This document shows positions 41,601 through 50,794 of a stretch of DNA of 64,000 bases, in pieces. The position numbers were made by a program, and so were the translations under genes. How positions within the stretch are numbered: position 1 is the first letter of the stretch; each line of letters opens with the position of its first letter. Origin of the DNA: JAXLQL01 sp046331625 (GTDB taxonomy: Bacteria; Acidobacteriota; Terriglobia; Bryobacterales; Bryobacteraceae); NCBI GenBank assembly GCA_046331625.1, contig JAXLQL010000030.1, positions 1-64,000 on the forward strand. The letters run 5' to 3'. Below the pieces are notes generated by a model. That model saw only the letters and a list, made by a program, of their open reading frames with translations, was not told the origin of the DNA and did not search any database.

Positions 41601-43369
41601 ACGGATATTCGGCCCAGGAGTTTCAATCCATCTGCCTGTACGATCTGCAGCAGCCCGGCAACGTAGAACTGGCGCGGCAAATGTTGGCCGAACCGATGCT
41701 GTCGAGGCGGCGTTGGTCGTGGAAGCACCGCCGCAAGGACGGATCGATCCTCGATGTCGAGATCGCCGCTCAGGACATCGACTTTCAGGGCCGCAAAGCT
41801 CGCCTGGTGATTGCCGTCGACACCACCGAGCGCTCTCGGGCAGCTGCCGCGTTGCACGAAAGCGAAGCCAATCTACTGCGCGCTCAGCGGCTGGCGCAAC
41901 TGGGAAGCTTTCAATACGCGCTCGACGAGCCCGCGCGGCCCGCGGCTGCATGGTCGGCGGAAATGGACCATATTCTGGGGATCGAGAGCGCCGGTCCGCC
42001 GCCCGTGTTGGCCGCCTTGGCTGAAATGGTTCACCCGGAAGACCGCGACCGTTGGCGCAACGCCGCGGAAAAGGCCAGCGAAAGCGGCCACCCGGTCGAG
42101 TTCGAGCATCGCGTGGTGAGGCCCGGCGGAGCCATCCGCTACCTCCGGACCACGCTCGTGAGAGACGTCATCTCGGATGTGCCGGGATTGACCGGCACCG
42201 TACAGGACATTACCGATCGCCGCATGCTCGAAGAGCAACTCTGGCAATCGCAGAAGCTCGAAAGCATCGGCCAACTTGCCGGCGGAATTGCCCACGACTT
42301 CAACAATCTGCTCACCGTCATCAACGGCTACAGCGGACGAATTCTCGGCAAGCTAGACCCGGCGGGCAGCCTGCATGGCGATGCGCGTCAAATCCTCACT
42401 GCGGGGAAACAGGCTGCGGCGCTCACCAAGCAACTGCTCGCCTTCGGCCGCCGGCAGGCGTTCCATCTCGAAGTGGTGGATCTCAATGCGGCGGTCAACG
42501 AGAGCCGGGAAATGCTCGCGCGGTTGATGGGCGAGCGCATCGAACTGCTGGTGGAGTTGCATGGCGAGCCGCTGCCGGTCTCGGTGGATCCGTCGCAGAT
42601 CCAACAGGTGTTGCTCAATCTCACCGTGAACGCAAGAGACGCGATGCCAGGCGGCGGAACCCTGCGCATTCGCACGCTCGCCATCGAGCCGGGCGGTGTG
42701 CGCCGTGCCGCGCTCGAGGTGATCGACTCCGGCGAAGGGATGACGGAGGAGGTCCGCAGCCGGATCTTCGAGCCGTTCTTCACCACCAAGGGACGGTCTG
42801 GCGGAACGGGCTTGGGGCTGGCAACCGTGTATGGCATCGTGCGGCAGAGCGGCGGAGAAATCCAGGTGGAGAGCCGCCTTGGCTCCGGTTCTGTGTTCCG
42901 CGCGATGTTCCCTTTGGCCAACGAGGCCCCGGGCGAACCGGCCAAGGCTTCCGAACACGAGACCGCGGCGCCGGGCTCCGGTACGATCTTGCTCGTGGAG
43001 GATCAACGCGAAGTGCGAGAGTTGGCGGCCGAGGTTCTGCGCGCGCACGGCTATCGCGTCCTCGATGCCAGTAGTGGCCCCGTAGCGATGGCAATGCCGG
43101 AAGGCGATCTCGCCGCCGTGGATCTGCTGGTGACCGACGTCATCATGCCGGGAATGACCGGCGTGGAACTGGCCGAGGCGCTCCGCGCCCGCCACCCGGG
43201 GTTGCGAGTCCTGTTCGTTTCCGGCTACACGGCCGACGTGATTCGCGAGGTTGGCCCGGACCTGATGCTGCTCGAGAAGCCATTCACGGCGGAGGCTCTG
43301 GTGGCCGGGGTCCGGTCTGCGATGAGCGTGGCCGCCGGCCCGCATGCCGGCGAAATCGGATTAAGATAG
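38672..43369 (+). CDS. Hybrid two-component sensor kinase with beta-propeller, triple PAS, HisKA-HATPase and receiver
   Basis: 1565 aa from GTG 38672. A signal sequence is followed by a periplasmic two-component-regulator propeller (residues about 20-640; repeats such as DGLPSDFVRCVAFTRSGDLW, DGLPSDYVVNQLTDRTGRVF) and a Y_Y_Y-type beta-sandwich (about 650-750, FEYSWRLDNQPWTKF). Then one membrane helix (about 757-778), a coiled coil, PAS domains at about 818, 943 and 1068, HisKA with the phospho-His in GGIAHDFNNLL (about 1208), an HATPase (NLTVNARDAM, DSGEGM, GTGLGLATVYG; about 1290-1425) and a C-terminal receiver (TILLVEDQ at about 1438, phospho-Asp in LLVTDVIMPG). Propeller-type hybrids often sense extracytoplasmic glycans; the ligand here is unknown. 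Confidence 0.93.
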   Translation: MKTAAVLATLTWAAAMAAERRVISLAADGDLTQQGLFDIAFEPGGKGGVSNVWIAASNGLHSYDGFLWKRYGVADGLPSDFVRCVAFTRSGDLWVGTDKGAGVFRPHSFETRGSPGGLAGPNVRRIIEDSRGALWFTSDSWPNAKARGGIARLKDGVWKAWHAEDGLPSDYVVNQLTDRTGRVFAMTLNGPAHLERDRWVAERVPRLSLGKHWGSSLMVDSPALGPVLTNGHDVFVERAGAWVPLGSAPPHQYGLVAADGQLLMAADTAPARKAFAEWNGQKWQPVSEEFSVPHDYGEEMRRAPDGSVWCLGFGFLVRWPRQHEEWTTLAQNPPGAVLGGAKGGLWAFQPDLQPAGLRRLHELKDGKWIDLGRFRSVALDASDGIWAAGSLHVSWLAPGRTKTWDHKETGFAHHGSITVDGEGTPWLLGRGAERQEAAAYFDGGAWHARPIPELGTPERVEHAPALPSGLWCLAYRGRNDDARALVLVTKTSLEQVPLPTPIPAFEAALHAGHDGTLWLFGDTGLHRLDRNRRWTRFDDLPARHVRSAGLQPGRSWFTMDSLFGGTGGLFRLTSSGRKFYPARLSVRFSQSADGTLVTGSPGRLWVVPPAGDAFEIRTPDRSELLSAFRDSSGAYVVATTSSLMRFRPDGIPPKTQLMVRSDAVLSGQPFTVEARARERFLPPGDSLGFEYSWRLDNQPWTKFERSAHFQVATSGLEMGTHRIAVRARDNGQDMDMSQAAAQFRVHQLPVQERPWFAPALVLITAAFGFAAIAALRARRKLSRQAAELETRVKERTATLEDEVARRAAVEAELRHSDRRYREIVETAQEGIAVFDPEGRCQMANREFSRIVGCPLEQLPGRQANQILGEDAAALMEQRFRRAGSEAAEALELTLSPVGCEPRLVAISGRPIPGLGVPSEATLVAVVDNTIRRKHSEALRQSEASYRGLFEANPNAAFVVDLETLRFLLVNSAAISTYGYSAQEFQSICLYDLQQPGNVELARQMLAEPMLSRRRWSWKHRRKDGSILDVEIAAQDIDFQGRKARLVIAVDTTERSRAAAALHESEANLLRAQRLAQLGSFQYALDEPARPAAAWSAEMDHILGIESAGPPPVLAALAEMVHPEDRDRWRNAAEKASESGHPVEFEHRVVRPGGAIRYLRTTLVRDVISDVPGLTGTVQDITDRRMLEEQLWQSQKLESIGQLAGGIAHDFNNLLTVINGYSGRILGKLDPAGSLHGDARQILTAGKQAAALTKQLLAFGRRQAFHLEVVDLNAAVNESREMLARLMGERIELLVELHGEPLPVSVDPSQIQQVLLNLTVNARDAMPGGGTLRIRTLAIEPGGVRRAALEVIDSGEGMTEEVRSRIFEPFFTTKGRSGGTGLGLATVYGIVRQSGGEIQVESRLGSGSVFRAMFPLANEAPGEPAKASEHETAAPGSGTILLVEDQREVRELAAEVLRAHGYRVLDASSGPVAMAMPEGDLAAVDLLVTDVIMPGMTGVELAEALRARHPGLRVLFVSGYTADVIREVGPDLMLLEKPFTAEALVAGVRSAMSVAAGPHAGEIGLR

Positions 43370-43375
43370 TGGAGG

Positions 43376-43465
43376 GGAGGAATGGCCGAGTGGTTGAAGG
43401 CGGCGGTCTTGAAAACCGTTAGCGGCGTGAGTCGCTCGGGGGTTCGAATCCCTCTTCCTCCGCCA
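43376..43465 (+). tRNA. tRNA-Ser (UGA anticodon)
   Basis: 90 nt class-II tRNA with encoded CCA. Acceptor pairs GGAGGAA with TTCCTCC; anticodon loop CTTGAAA gives TGA at 43410-43412; a long variable arm (TAGCGGCGTGAGTCGCT) and T-arm GGGGGTTCGAATCCCTC are present. It lies seven bases after the hybrid kinase stop and three bases before the convergent 371-aa gene. Confidence 0.96.
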
Positions 43466-43468
43466 CCC

Positions 43469-44584
43469 CTATTGTTTTGGCTGCTGGGCTGTCACGAAAG
43501 CGGTTGTGTTGAACCAGCGGGCGAGTCCCGTGGTGTCCGCTTCGCAGCCCGGTAGGGAAGATCCAGCGGTGTAGGAAACGTTCCATTCCACCCGCCGCAG
43601 CGGGCGATCGGCCAATAAGAACGGCGGCCGTGCGTTGTCGGGAACACGGGCCGTCAGGCTCAACTGTTGGCTCTCGCTCAACGCCGGAAGCAGTTGCAGC
43701 GCGCGCTCGAGTTCCTGCCACTTCGCCCGCTGCTGGTCGTTGAGGATCGCGGGAAGAGCCTTCTGGAGGTCTTTTTCGAGCCCGATGGACTCGCGGCAAA
43801 CTTGCTCGAGGCGCGCGGCCTTCGCTCCGAGGACGCTCACGTCCGGCATCGGCTGTGCGGACTCGGCTTGGATCTCGCGGCGGAGCGAAGCGGCTTCCTC
43901 TCGGCGTTGCGACAGATCCGATCTGGTCCCGTATTCGAGATTGACTATTCGGGTGAACTGGTCCTCAGTCAGGTCCAGATGTCGCGCCAAATTAGGATAT
44001 AGGGCTTGCGAGACTGGATATGCGAACGCTCCAGTGATCGCGAATCTTCCGTCCCACGGGCATCCCGCCAGTAGCGAAATCCCGTAGGTTTGCGAAACGA
44101 GCCACCCTATCGGCAGGTCCGCAGCCTGTAATCCAGGGGGCAGCGCGCTTTTCACTTCTTGGCCCAGGAGTCCGAGACTCTGGCCCTCGCTCATGGCGGG
44201 CAACAGCCCCATGGCAACTTCCATCTCTGCCAAGCGCGCGCGCTGCGTCTCGTCGAGCACACGGCGAAGTTCCTCTCGGTACGACGCGAACCACCCCGTC
44301 GCTTCCTTGCAAATACCGGCGATCTCCAGATGGCGCACGCCGAGCGCCGCGGGATCGGGTTGGTCGCGAAGCGACTCCGCCAGTAGTTCCCGATTCACCT
44401 GTCCGAGGCGATCATACGCTTGCCCCTGCCGCGTCTGATACGCTCTCCTCGATTCGGTGATCCGCTCCCATTGCGCATCGCTGAGCGCGAGCCTCTGCCG
44501 CAGGTTCGGATAGAACTCCAACCCTTGCGCCGAGGCCGTGGCCGCACTCGCCAGAAACCAGAGCAGGGCAAGCGGTGTTCTCAT
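43469..44584 (-). CDS. Secreted protein with duplicated Spy/LTXXQ-like helical domains
   Basis: 371 aa with signal peptide (LALLWFLASAATASAQG). The mature protein contains two similar blocks: FYPNLRQRLALSDAQWERIT … LLPAMSEGQSLGLL (about 24-150) and LYPNLARHLDLTEDQFTRIV … LLPALSESQQLSLT (about 190-315). Each is a helical domain of Spy/CpxP (LTxxQ) character with Q/E/R-rich long helices. Such periplasmic proteins act as chaperones or metal-stress sensors in Enterobacteria; here function is unknown. Divergent from the GMC oxidoreductase gene with 56 bp between them. Confidence 0.65.
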   Translation of the reverse strand: MRTPLALLWFLASAATASAQGLEFYPNLRQRLALSDAQWERITESRRAYQTRQGQAYDRLGQVNRELLAESLRDQPDPAALGVRHLEIAGICKEATGWFASYREELRRVLDETQRARLAEMEVAMGLLPAMSEGQSLGLLGQEVKSALPPGLQAADLPIGWLVSQTYGISLLAGCPWDGRFAITGAFAYPVSQALYPNLARHLDLTEDQFTRIVNLEYGTRSDLSQRREEAASLRREIQAESAQPMPDVSVLGAKAARLEQVCRESIGLEKDLQKALPAILNDQQRAKWQELERALQLLPALSESQQLSLTARVPDNARPPFLLADRPLRRVEWNVSYTAGSSLPGCEADTTGLARWFNTTAFVTAQQPKQ

Positions 44585-44640
44585 ATCCCTCCAGTACCGA
44601 TGTTATCGCGGACCAGCGCCTGTGATTCAATAGAAGAACC

Positions 44641-46359
44641 ATGGCGCAGATCAAACCTGCCGATCAAGAGGTGTTTGACGTCGTCGTCGTGGGTTCAGGT
44701 GCCGGAGGAGGCACTGCCGCCCACGTTCTGACTGCCAAAGGCATCCGCGTTGCCCTGCTCGAAGCGGGCCCGATGCTTGACGTCGCCAAAGAATACAAGG
44801 AACACAAGTGGCCATACGACTATGACCACCGCGGCGCCGAAGAAGGCGGCAAAACCTACTTCAACAAAGGCAAGCCGTTCGGATTTTTCGCCACCACCAG
44901 CGGCGGATGGGAGCTCGACGGCGAACCCTACACCGTCGCGCCCGGCAGCAAGTTCAAGTGGTTCCGCTCGCGCATCATCGGCGGCCGCACCAATCACTAC
45001 GGCCGCATGTCGTTCCGCTTTTCCGACTACGACTTCAGGCCGTATTCGAAAGACGGTCTCGGTTTCGACTGGCCCATCTCCTATGAAGACATCGCGCCCT
45101 ACTACGACAAGGCCGAGGAGTTCATCGGCGTGGTGGGCTCGGCGGAAGGCATTCGCAGCGCGCCCGACGGCAGGTTCCACACGCCCCCCGCACCGCGCGC
45201 GCACGAGATTCTGATCCAGAAGGCGAGCCAGAAGCTCGGGATCCCCTGCATCCCCAACCGGCGCGCCGTCATCACGCGGTCGATCAACGGCCGCGCCGCT
45301 TGCCACTACTGCGGACAATGCGGCCGCGGCTGCATGACCGCCTCGAACTACAGCTCGAGCCAGGTGCAGATCTTCCCGGCCATGAAGACCGGCAAGCTGA
45401 AGATCTATGACAATGCGATGGTCCGCGAAGTTCTCACCAATGGGAACGGCAAAGCCACCGGCGTCATGTACGTGGACAAGCGAACGCGCGAGCAGCGCGT
45501 GATCCAGGGCCGCGCGGTGATTCTCGCCGCCAGCGCCTGCGAGTCCACGCGCATCATGCTGAACTCGAAGTCGAAGGAATTTCCCAACGGCATCGCCAAC
45601 GGCTCGGGACTGCTCGGCCGCTACCTGATGGACACGGTCGGCTTCGGACTGAGCGGATACGTGCCGGCGCTCGAAGGCATGCAGCACTACGACACCGACG
45701 GCGCGGGCGGAGCGCATCTCTACATGCCGTGGTGGATGTGGGACAAGCACGACAAGCTCGACTTCCCGCGCGGCTATCACATCGAGATCGGCGGCGGCTA
45801 CGGAATGCCGGGCGTGGGCTCCTATCATGGCGCGGCGCGGCGGTACGGCTACGGCGCCGACATGAAGAAGAAGATCCGCGAAGGCTACGGATGCGGCGTC
45901 GGCTTCGCCGGCCGCGGCGAGATGATTCCGAACATCCACAGCTACTGCGAACTCGATCCGAACGTAGTAGACCAATGGGGCATTCCCGTGCTCCGCTTCC
46001 ATTTCAAGTGGACCGACTACGAGTGGAAGCAAGCCCGCCACATGGAGAAAACGTTCGCCGACATCATTACCACGATGGGCGGTCGCGTCACCGGCTTGAG
46101 CGCGGCCGAACGCGAGGCCGACGGCATCTCGATTCCAGGCACGATCATTCACGAAGTCGGTACCGCGGTGATGGGCAAGAGCCCGAAGACCTCGGTGCTC
46201 AACGGCTACACGCAAGCCCACGAAGTGAAGAACCTGTTCGTGATGGATGGCGCGAGCTTCGTCAGCAATCCTGACAAGAACCCCACACTCACCATCAACG
46301 CGCTCGCCTGGCGCGGATGCGACTACCTGGCCGAGGAAATGAGGAAGGGCAATGTCTAA
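44641..46359 (+). CDS. GMC family FAD-dependent oxidoreductase
   Basis: 572 aa. FAD-binding Rossmann motif VVVVGSGAGGGTAAHVLTAK at about residue 16, mid-protein loop GGRTNHYGRMSFRFSDYD, Cys cluster CHYCGQCGRGC at about 220 (a feature of the sugar/gluconate dehydrogenase-like branch), and the C-terminal GMC block IHEVGTAVMG … LFVMDGASFVSNPDKNPTLTINALAWR with the catalytic His and Asn. Oxidises a sugar or alcohol. With the small subunit encoded next it should form a membrane-associated dehydrogenase passing electrons to a cytochrome or quinone. Its stop overlaps the next start. Confidence 0.93.
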   Translation: MAQIKPADQEVFDVVVVGSGAGGGTAAHVLTAKGIRVALLEAGPMLDVAKEYKEHKWPYDYDHRGAEEGGKTYFNKGKPFGFFATTSGGWELDGEPYTVAPGSKFKWFRSRIIGGRTNHYGRMSFRFSDYDFRPYSKDGLGFDWPISYEDIAPYYDKAEEFIGVVGSAEGIRSAPDGRFHTPPAPRAHEILIQKASQKLGIPCIPNRRAVITRSINGRAACHYCGQCGRGCMTASNYSSSQVQIFPAMKTGKLKIYDNAMVREVLTNGNGKATGVMYVDKRTREQRVIQGRAVILAASACESTRIMLNSKSKEFPNGIANGSGLLGRYLMDTVGFGLSGYVPALEGMQHYDTDGAGGAHLYMPWWMWDKHDKLDFPRGYHIEIGGGYGMPGVGSYHGAARRYGYGADMKKKIREGYGCGVGFAGRGEMIPNIHSYCELDPNVVDQWGIPVLRFHFKWTDYEWKQARHMEKTFADIITTMGGRVTGLSAAEREADGISIPGTIIHEVGTAVMGKSPKTSVLNGYTQAHEVKNLFVMDGASFVSNPDKNPTLTINALAWRGCDYLAEEMRKGNV

Positions 46360-47047
46360 CCTGATCCAGATCGACGACGTTTCCCGCCGCGACCTCATTC
46401 GCGGCATCGCGCTCGCGCTGACCAGCGCCGGAGTGCTCGATCTCGAAGCCGCCCAGCATGTCCATCAGGAGGCCGCAGCGGCCAAGAAGGCGGGAGTCTA
46501 CACGCCGCGCGAACTGGTGGCGCACGAGTTCAAAACGGTGGAGCGCCTGGCCGAGTTGATCGTGCCGGCCGACAGCGTGTCGGGCTCGGCGAAAGACGCT
46601 GGCGCAGCCGAATTCATCGATCTGCTCTGCAGCCAGAATCCGAAGCTCGCCGAGATCTACCACGGTGGCATCGCCTGGTTCGATCGCGAGATGGATCGGC
46701 GCTACGGCAAGAAGTTCCTGGAAGCCGCGGCGGCGCAGCAGACCGAGTTGCTCGACGTGCTGGTGGCCGCCGAGAAAGAGGACCGCGCGCGCAAAGACGA
46801 GGAACTCGTCTATCGCCGCTCGAGCGACTATCGCCAGTTCAGCGCCTACACCGTGAAGCGCGAAAGCGAACTCGGCGCCGGAGTGAAGTTCTTTGACTGG
46901 GTGCGGAAGATGTCGGTGGACGCCTTCTACACCAGTCCGCTCGGCATCAAGGACCTCGACTATCGAGGCAACAAGGGCATGTCGAAGTACGAAGTGCCCA
47001 AGGCGGCGATCGAGCACGCGCTTGCGCGGAGTCCGTTCAAAGCCTGA
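46352..47047 (+). CDS. Gluconate 2-dehydrogenase subunit 3 family protein
   Basis: 231 aa from ATG 46352, overlapping the GMC stop by 8 bp. Tat-type N-terminus (SRRDLIRGIALALTSAG). The subunit-3 domain is visible: ELVAHEFKTVERLAELIVPADSVSGSAKDAGAAEFID and a C-terminal FYTSPLGIKDLDYRGNKGM. It is the small partner that carries the flavoprotein through the Tat route and supports its activity. The pair and a transporter form one operon. Confidence 0.92.
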   Translation: MSNLIQIDDVSRRDLIRGIALALTSAGVLDLEAAQHVHQEAAAAKKAGVYTPRELVAHEFKTVERLAELIVPADSVSGSAKDAGAAEFIDLLCSQNPKLAEIYHGGIAWFDREMDRRYGKKFLEAAAAQQTELLDVLVAAEKEDRARKDEELVYRRSSDYRQFSAYTVKRESELGAGVKFFDWVRKMSVDAFYTSPLGIKDLDYRGNKGMSKYEVPKAAIEHALARSPFKA

Positions 47048-47050
47048 GGA

Positions 47051-48286
47051 TTGATCGACCAGCCGCACCCCATCGCCGGCCGTCACCGCGTGCTCGCTTT
47101 GCTCGCGGTGGGCACGATGATCAACTACCTGGACCGGACGGTGCTCGGCATCGCCGCGCCCCAACTCAGTGTGGCGCTCCAGCTTACGCCCTCAGCGCTC
47201 GGTGTGGTGTTCTCGGCGTTCGCGTGGAGCTATGCGGCGGCGCAGATTCCCGGAGGCTGGCTGCTTGACCGACTGGGCAATCGGCTTACGTACTTTCTTT
47301 CGGTGGTGACGTGGTCGGGGTTCACGCTGCTCCAGGGTTTCGCGCAAGGCATCGCATCGCTGCTCGCGTTCCGCCTCGGCTTGGGACTCGCCGAGGCGCC
47401 GTGCTTCCCAGCCAACAGCCGCATGGTGGCCGATTGGTTCCCGAAGTCCGAGCGCGCTCGCGCTACCGCGGTGTACACGGTGGGTGAGTATGTGGGGCTG
47501 GCGGCGTTCGGACCGCTCCTGTTCTGGATCCTGCATGGGTTCGGATGGCGAGCCATGTTCTGGGTGGTGGGCTTGGTGGGGATCGCGTTTAGCGCTGTGT
47601 GGTGGTGGCTCTATCGCGACCGCACTGGCGAAGCCGCGCGGACGCCGGTCTCCTGGAGCGGCGTGGGCCGCTTGCTGCGGGAGCGCTCGATCATCGGCGC
47701 GAGCCTGGGACAGTTCGGCGGCAACTCGACGCTCGTGTTTTTCCTCACATGGTTTCCCACGTACCTCGCAAAGGAGCGCGGGCTCGATTGGATCCGCTCC
47801 GGCTTCTTCGCGATCCTGCCGTACTTGGCTGCGGCTTGTGGCGTGATGTTTGGCGGCTGGCTCTCGGATCGCCTGCTGCAAAAGGGCGCGAGCCCCACCC
47901 TCGCGCGCAAGCTTCCGGTGATCGCCGGGCTGCTCGGCGCGTCCACGATTCTGCTCGCGAACTTCGTCTCGAGCGATGCGGCCGTGATCGCGGTGATGTC
48001 GGTGGCGTTCTTCGCGCAAGGGATGACGGGCCTCGGCTGGACGGTGATCAGCGAGATCGCACCGCTTTCGATGATGGGCCTCGCGGGCGGAGTGTTCAAC
48101 CTCGCGGCGAACCTGGCCGGCATCCTCACGCCGTTGGTGATTGGGTTGCTGCTCGACTCGACCGGGTCATTCTTCTGGGCGCTAGTCTATGTCGCGGCGA
48201 TGGCGATGCTCGGGGCGTGTTCGTACGTGTTTGTGTTGGGGAAGGTGGAACGCATCGAGTCAGCCTCGTCATCAATGCCGAGCTAG
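47051..48286 (+). CDS. MFS transporter (ACS/anion:cation symporter type)
   Basis: 411 aa with about 12 hydrophobic segments. TTG 47051 is chosen because it lies four bases after the upstream stop behind GAGG, and the next ATG would remove the first helix. MFS signatures: INYLDRTVLGIAAPQL (ACS family start), GGWLLDRLGNR in loop 2-3, LGLAEAPCFPANSRMVADWFP, and RKLPVIAG in the second half. Members import hexuronates, glucarate, sialate or similar organic anions by H+ symport. Genetic linkage to a sugar-acid type dehydrogenase suggests substrate uptake for or export from that enzyme. Confidence 0.9.
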   Translation: MIDQPHPIAGRHRVLALLAVGTMINYLDRTVLGIAAPQLSVALQLTPSALGVVFSAFAWSYAAAQIPGGWLLDRLGNRLTYFLSVVTWSGFTLLQGFAQGIASLLAFRLGLGLAEAPCFPANSRMVADWFPKSERARATAVYTVGEYVGLAAFGPLLFWILHGFGWRAMFWVVGLVGIAFSAVWWWLYRDRTGEAARTPVSWSGVGRLLRERSIIGASLGQFGGNSTLVFFLTWFPTYLAKERGLDWIRSGFFAILPYLAAACGVMFGGWLSDRLLQKGASPTLARKLPVIAGLLGASTILLANFVSSDAAVIAVMSVAFFAQGMTGLGWTVISEIAPLSMMGLAGGVFNLAANLAGILTPLVIGLLLDSTGSFFWALVYVAAMAMLGACSYVFVLGKVERIESASSSMPS

Positions 48287-48349
48287 AATCGGTGGAGGCT
48301 CGAGAGGTCCCCGCCGTGGGGCCTTGTCTGCCGCCGCGGGGGCAACGCG

Positions 48350-50794
48350 ATGGAATACATTGAGGTCGACTACAACCGGGATCTGGAGACCCTCGAAAAA
48401 CTCCTCTCGGACGTGAAGCAGCCGGGCGATTTTTTCGTCTCTGGAGTGCTGGAAATACCGATGCCACGGGTTGAGGTGCAAGGCGCGGGAACGCTTTCGT
48501 TCCCAGTGCCCGCCACCCAAATCGAGGCATTGGTGAAGCAGGCGACTCAGGCGCCTTACGGCCGCGGCGAGGACACCATCGTCGATACCTCCGTGCGCAA
48601 CGTCTGGCAGATCTCGCCCGCCGCCGTAAAGATCGGCGGCAAATCCTGGGCATCTACGTTCGAGAGCATCCTGTCCAAGGTGACTGCCGGACTCGGTTGC
48701 GGCACGAGCGTCTCCGCCGAGTTCTACAAGCTGTTGGTCTACGAACCCGGCGGATTCTTTCTGGCGCACCGCGATACCGAAAAGGCCGGCGGCATGTTCG
48801 GGACTCTCGTGCTGACGCTGCCATCGGCGTATCGCGGCGGCGCCCTCCGGATCCGCCACGGCAGCCGCGAAGTCACGGTCGAGACCAACGCCGCTGAGCC
48901 CTCCGAGATTTCGTTCGCCGCGTTCTACGCCGATTGCGAACATGAGGCGTTACCGGTAATCGAAGGGAACCGCGTTTGCCTTGTCTACAACTTGATTCAG
49001 AAGCAGACGAAGGGCAAGGCTCGACCGCCCAAAGCCCCGGATTACGGGCCGGAAGTGGAGAAGATCGCAACCATCCTGCGCTCCTACTGGAAGTCGCCGG
49101 GCGCCCCTGATAAGCTGGCCTGGCTGCTCGAACACCAGTACAGCCCAGCGGGTCTTTCCTTCGCATCGCTGAAAGGCGCCGACGAGGCGCAATCCCGGGC
49201 TCTGGTTCGCGCGGCCGAACTCGCGGGGTGCTCCGCGCATCTTGCGGTGGTTCACATCGGCGAGAGTGGTGCCGCCGAACCCGATGGAGATTTCTACTAT
49301 CACTCCCGCAGGTCGCGCTATGAGGCCGGCTACGATGACGGCGAAGGAGAGGACGACGAGCCTGAGGAAGAGGACGAGGACTTCAGCGCCGATACGGTCG
49401 ACGATTCGTGGCAATACGTCGATGAGTGGCGCGACACCGAGGATCGAGCCGCCGGGTTCGGGCGAATTCCGCTCAAATCGGGCGAATTGCTCCCCGCCGG
49501 CGCGCTCGATGAAGAACCTCCCGATGAAAAGCGCCTGACAGAAGCCTCCGGCAACGAAGGAGCGTCCTACGAGCGGTCCTATCATCGGGCAGTGCTCGTG
49601 CTCTGGCCCAAGAACCGAATTATCGATGTTTTGTTGCAAGGCGGCACCACTGCTTGCTTGCCGCATTTGGAGCGGCTGGTGGCGGGCGGCGAGAGTGTCC
49701 GTTCGGCTGCGGTCGCGGCCGCCCGGCGAATCGTCGAGGCATGGCCCGTTGCCAAGGATAGTCCGTACTTGTTCGACGATTACTCGGATATCGTCACTAC
49801 ACCGGAGCATTCCGGCCGAGCCAGCATGATTGGCGCGCTCGTCGATCTCGAGGCCTCATCCTTGCTCGAGCAGTTCATCCGCGATGTGCTGATGTCCGCC
49901 TACGATGGTTCGGAAAACGCGGGCTTGGCTCGGGCGCCGGCCGTACTCGGAGACAAGAAAGCCCGGGCCGTTTTGTCCGCACTCGTGGAAGCGCGGATGC
50001 CGAAACGGCCGGCCGAGTGCGTGGATCTGTTGCTCACTCTTGCCCGCAACGAAGCATCCGATGGCGTACGGCAGGTCGCGAAAGCCGCCGTAGCCGGCCT
50101 CGACGGCATCGCCGCGCCCGTCTCCCGGCGCAGTGCCTTTCAATGGTGGGATGAGAAAGAGGGCGCAAAACCGCGGCATCAGGATCCGGAGTTCATCGAG
50201 AATTTGTTTTCCGCACTCCACCATTTCGAAGACCGGACCCTGTGCGATGCCGCGGCGCGCAGCATTTCCGCGAACCCGAAAGTTTTCGATCCGGTAACCA
50301 CGGTGGTTCCGGCAATCGAACGCATCCGCGCCGAAAAGGATCGCCTGTCGCCGGCTGTGGACAGCGGTCTGCTGAGTCTCTGGACAAGCGCGGCGGAGTT
50401 TCTGCTGCTGCGGAGCGAGGTTCCTCCGGAGCCGCCTCCGGACTGGCGCTTGGAGGCGAAGCTCTCCTGCAAGTGCGCCGACTGTCGCGAGCTCGAGGCC
50501 TTTGCTCGCGACCGTGGCGACAAGGTGCATCGTTTTCGTGTGAACAAGGAACGCCGCAGACACCTCCACGGCGTGATCACGCAATACAAGCTCGATATGA
50601 CCCACGTCACGGAGCGCAAAGGCTCTCCGCAAACGTTGGTCTGCACCAAAGACCGCCGGACTTTTCAGACACGCTTGCAGGAGTACCAGAATGACCTCGC
50701 CGCCATGGGTACGCTCGTGAAGATGGCGAGCCGGTCCGCTCCAACTGCTCTACTGAAGAGAATGGAGGCCGCGATACGGGCGGGCGAAGTTTGA
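48350..50794 (+). CDS. 2-oxoglutarate/Fe(II)-dependent oxygenase-domain protein
   Basis: 814 aa, much longer than a stand-alone prolyl hydroxylase. The catalytic domain is at about 110-225: KLLVYEPGGFFLAHRDTEKAGG supplies His and Asp, and DCEHEALPVIEGNRVCLVYNL supplies the second His and the 2OG-binding Arg. A strongly acidic stretch (about 345-365, EGEDDEPEEEDEDF) separates it from an all-helical region. The C-terminus carries a Cys cluster CKCADCRELEAFARD and KRRRHLHGVI-like basic segment. It should hydroxylate a protein or nucleic-acid-bound substrate in the cytoplasm. The following gene starts in its stop codon. Confidence 0.8.
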   Translation: MEYIEVDYNRDLETLEKLLSDVKQPGDFFVSGVLEIPMPRVEVQGAGTLSFPVPATQIEALVKQATQAPYGRGEDTIVDTSVRNVWQISPAAVKIGGKSWASTFESILSKVTAGLGCGTSVSAEFYKLLVYEPGGFFLAHRDTEKAGGMFGTLVLTLPSAYRGGALRIRHGSREVTVETNAAEPSEISFAAFYADCEHEALPVIEGNRVCLVYNLIQKQTKGKARPPKAPDYGPEVEKIATILRSYWKSPGAPDKLAWLLEHQYSPAGLSFASLKGADEAQSRALVRAAELAGCSAHLAVVHIGESGAAEPDGDFYYHSRRSRYEAGYDDGEGEDDEPEEEDEDFSADTVDDSWQYVDEWRDTEDRAAGFGRIPLKSGELLPAGALDEEPPDEKRLTEASGNEGASYERSYHRAVLVLWPKNRIIDVLLQGGTTACLPHLERLVAGGESVRSAAVAAARRIVEAWPVAKDSPYLFDDYSDIVTTPEHSGRASMIGALVDLEASSLLEQFIRDVLMSAYDGSENAGLARAPAVLGDKKARAVLSALVEARMPKRPAECVDLLLTLARNEASDGVRQVAKAAVAGLDGIAAPVSRRSAFQWWDEKEGAKPRHQDPEFIENLFSALHHFEDRTLCDAAARSISANPKVFDPVTTVVPAIERIRAEKDRLSPAVDSGLLSLWTSAAEFLLLRSEVPPEPPPDWRLEAKLSCKCADCRELEAFARDRGDKVHRFRVNKERRRHLHGVITQYKLDMTHVTERKGSPQTLVCTKDRRTFQTRLQEYQNDLAAMGTLVKMASRSAPTALLKRMEAAIRAGEV

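Noticed and set aside
44695..46407. 570-aa minus-strand frame opposite the GMC oxidoreductase
   Set aside because: Mirror of a strongly conserved FAD enzyme; His/Ala/Val-rich composition typical of antisense of high-GC genes.
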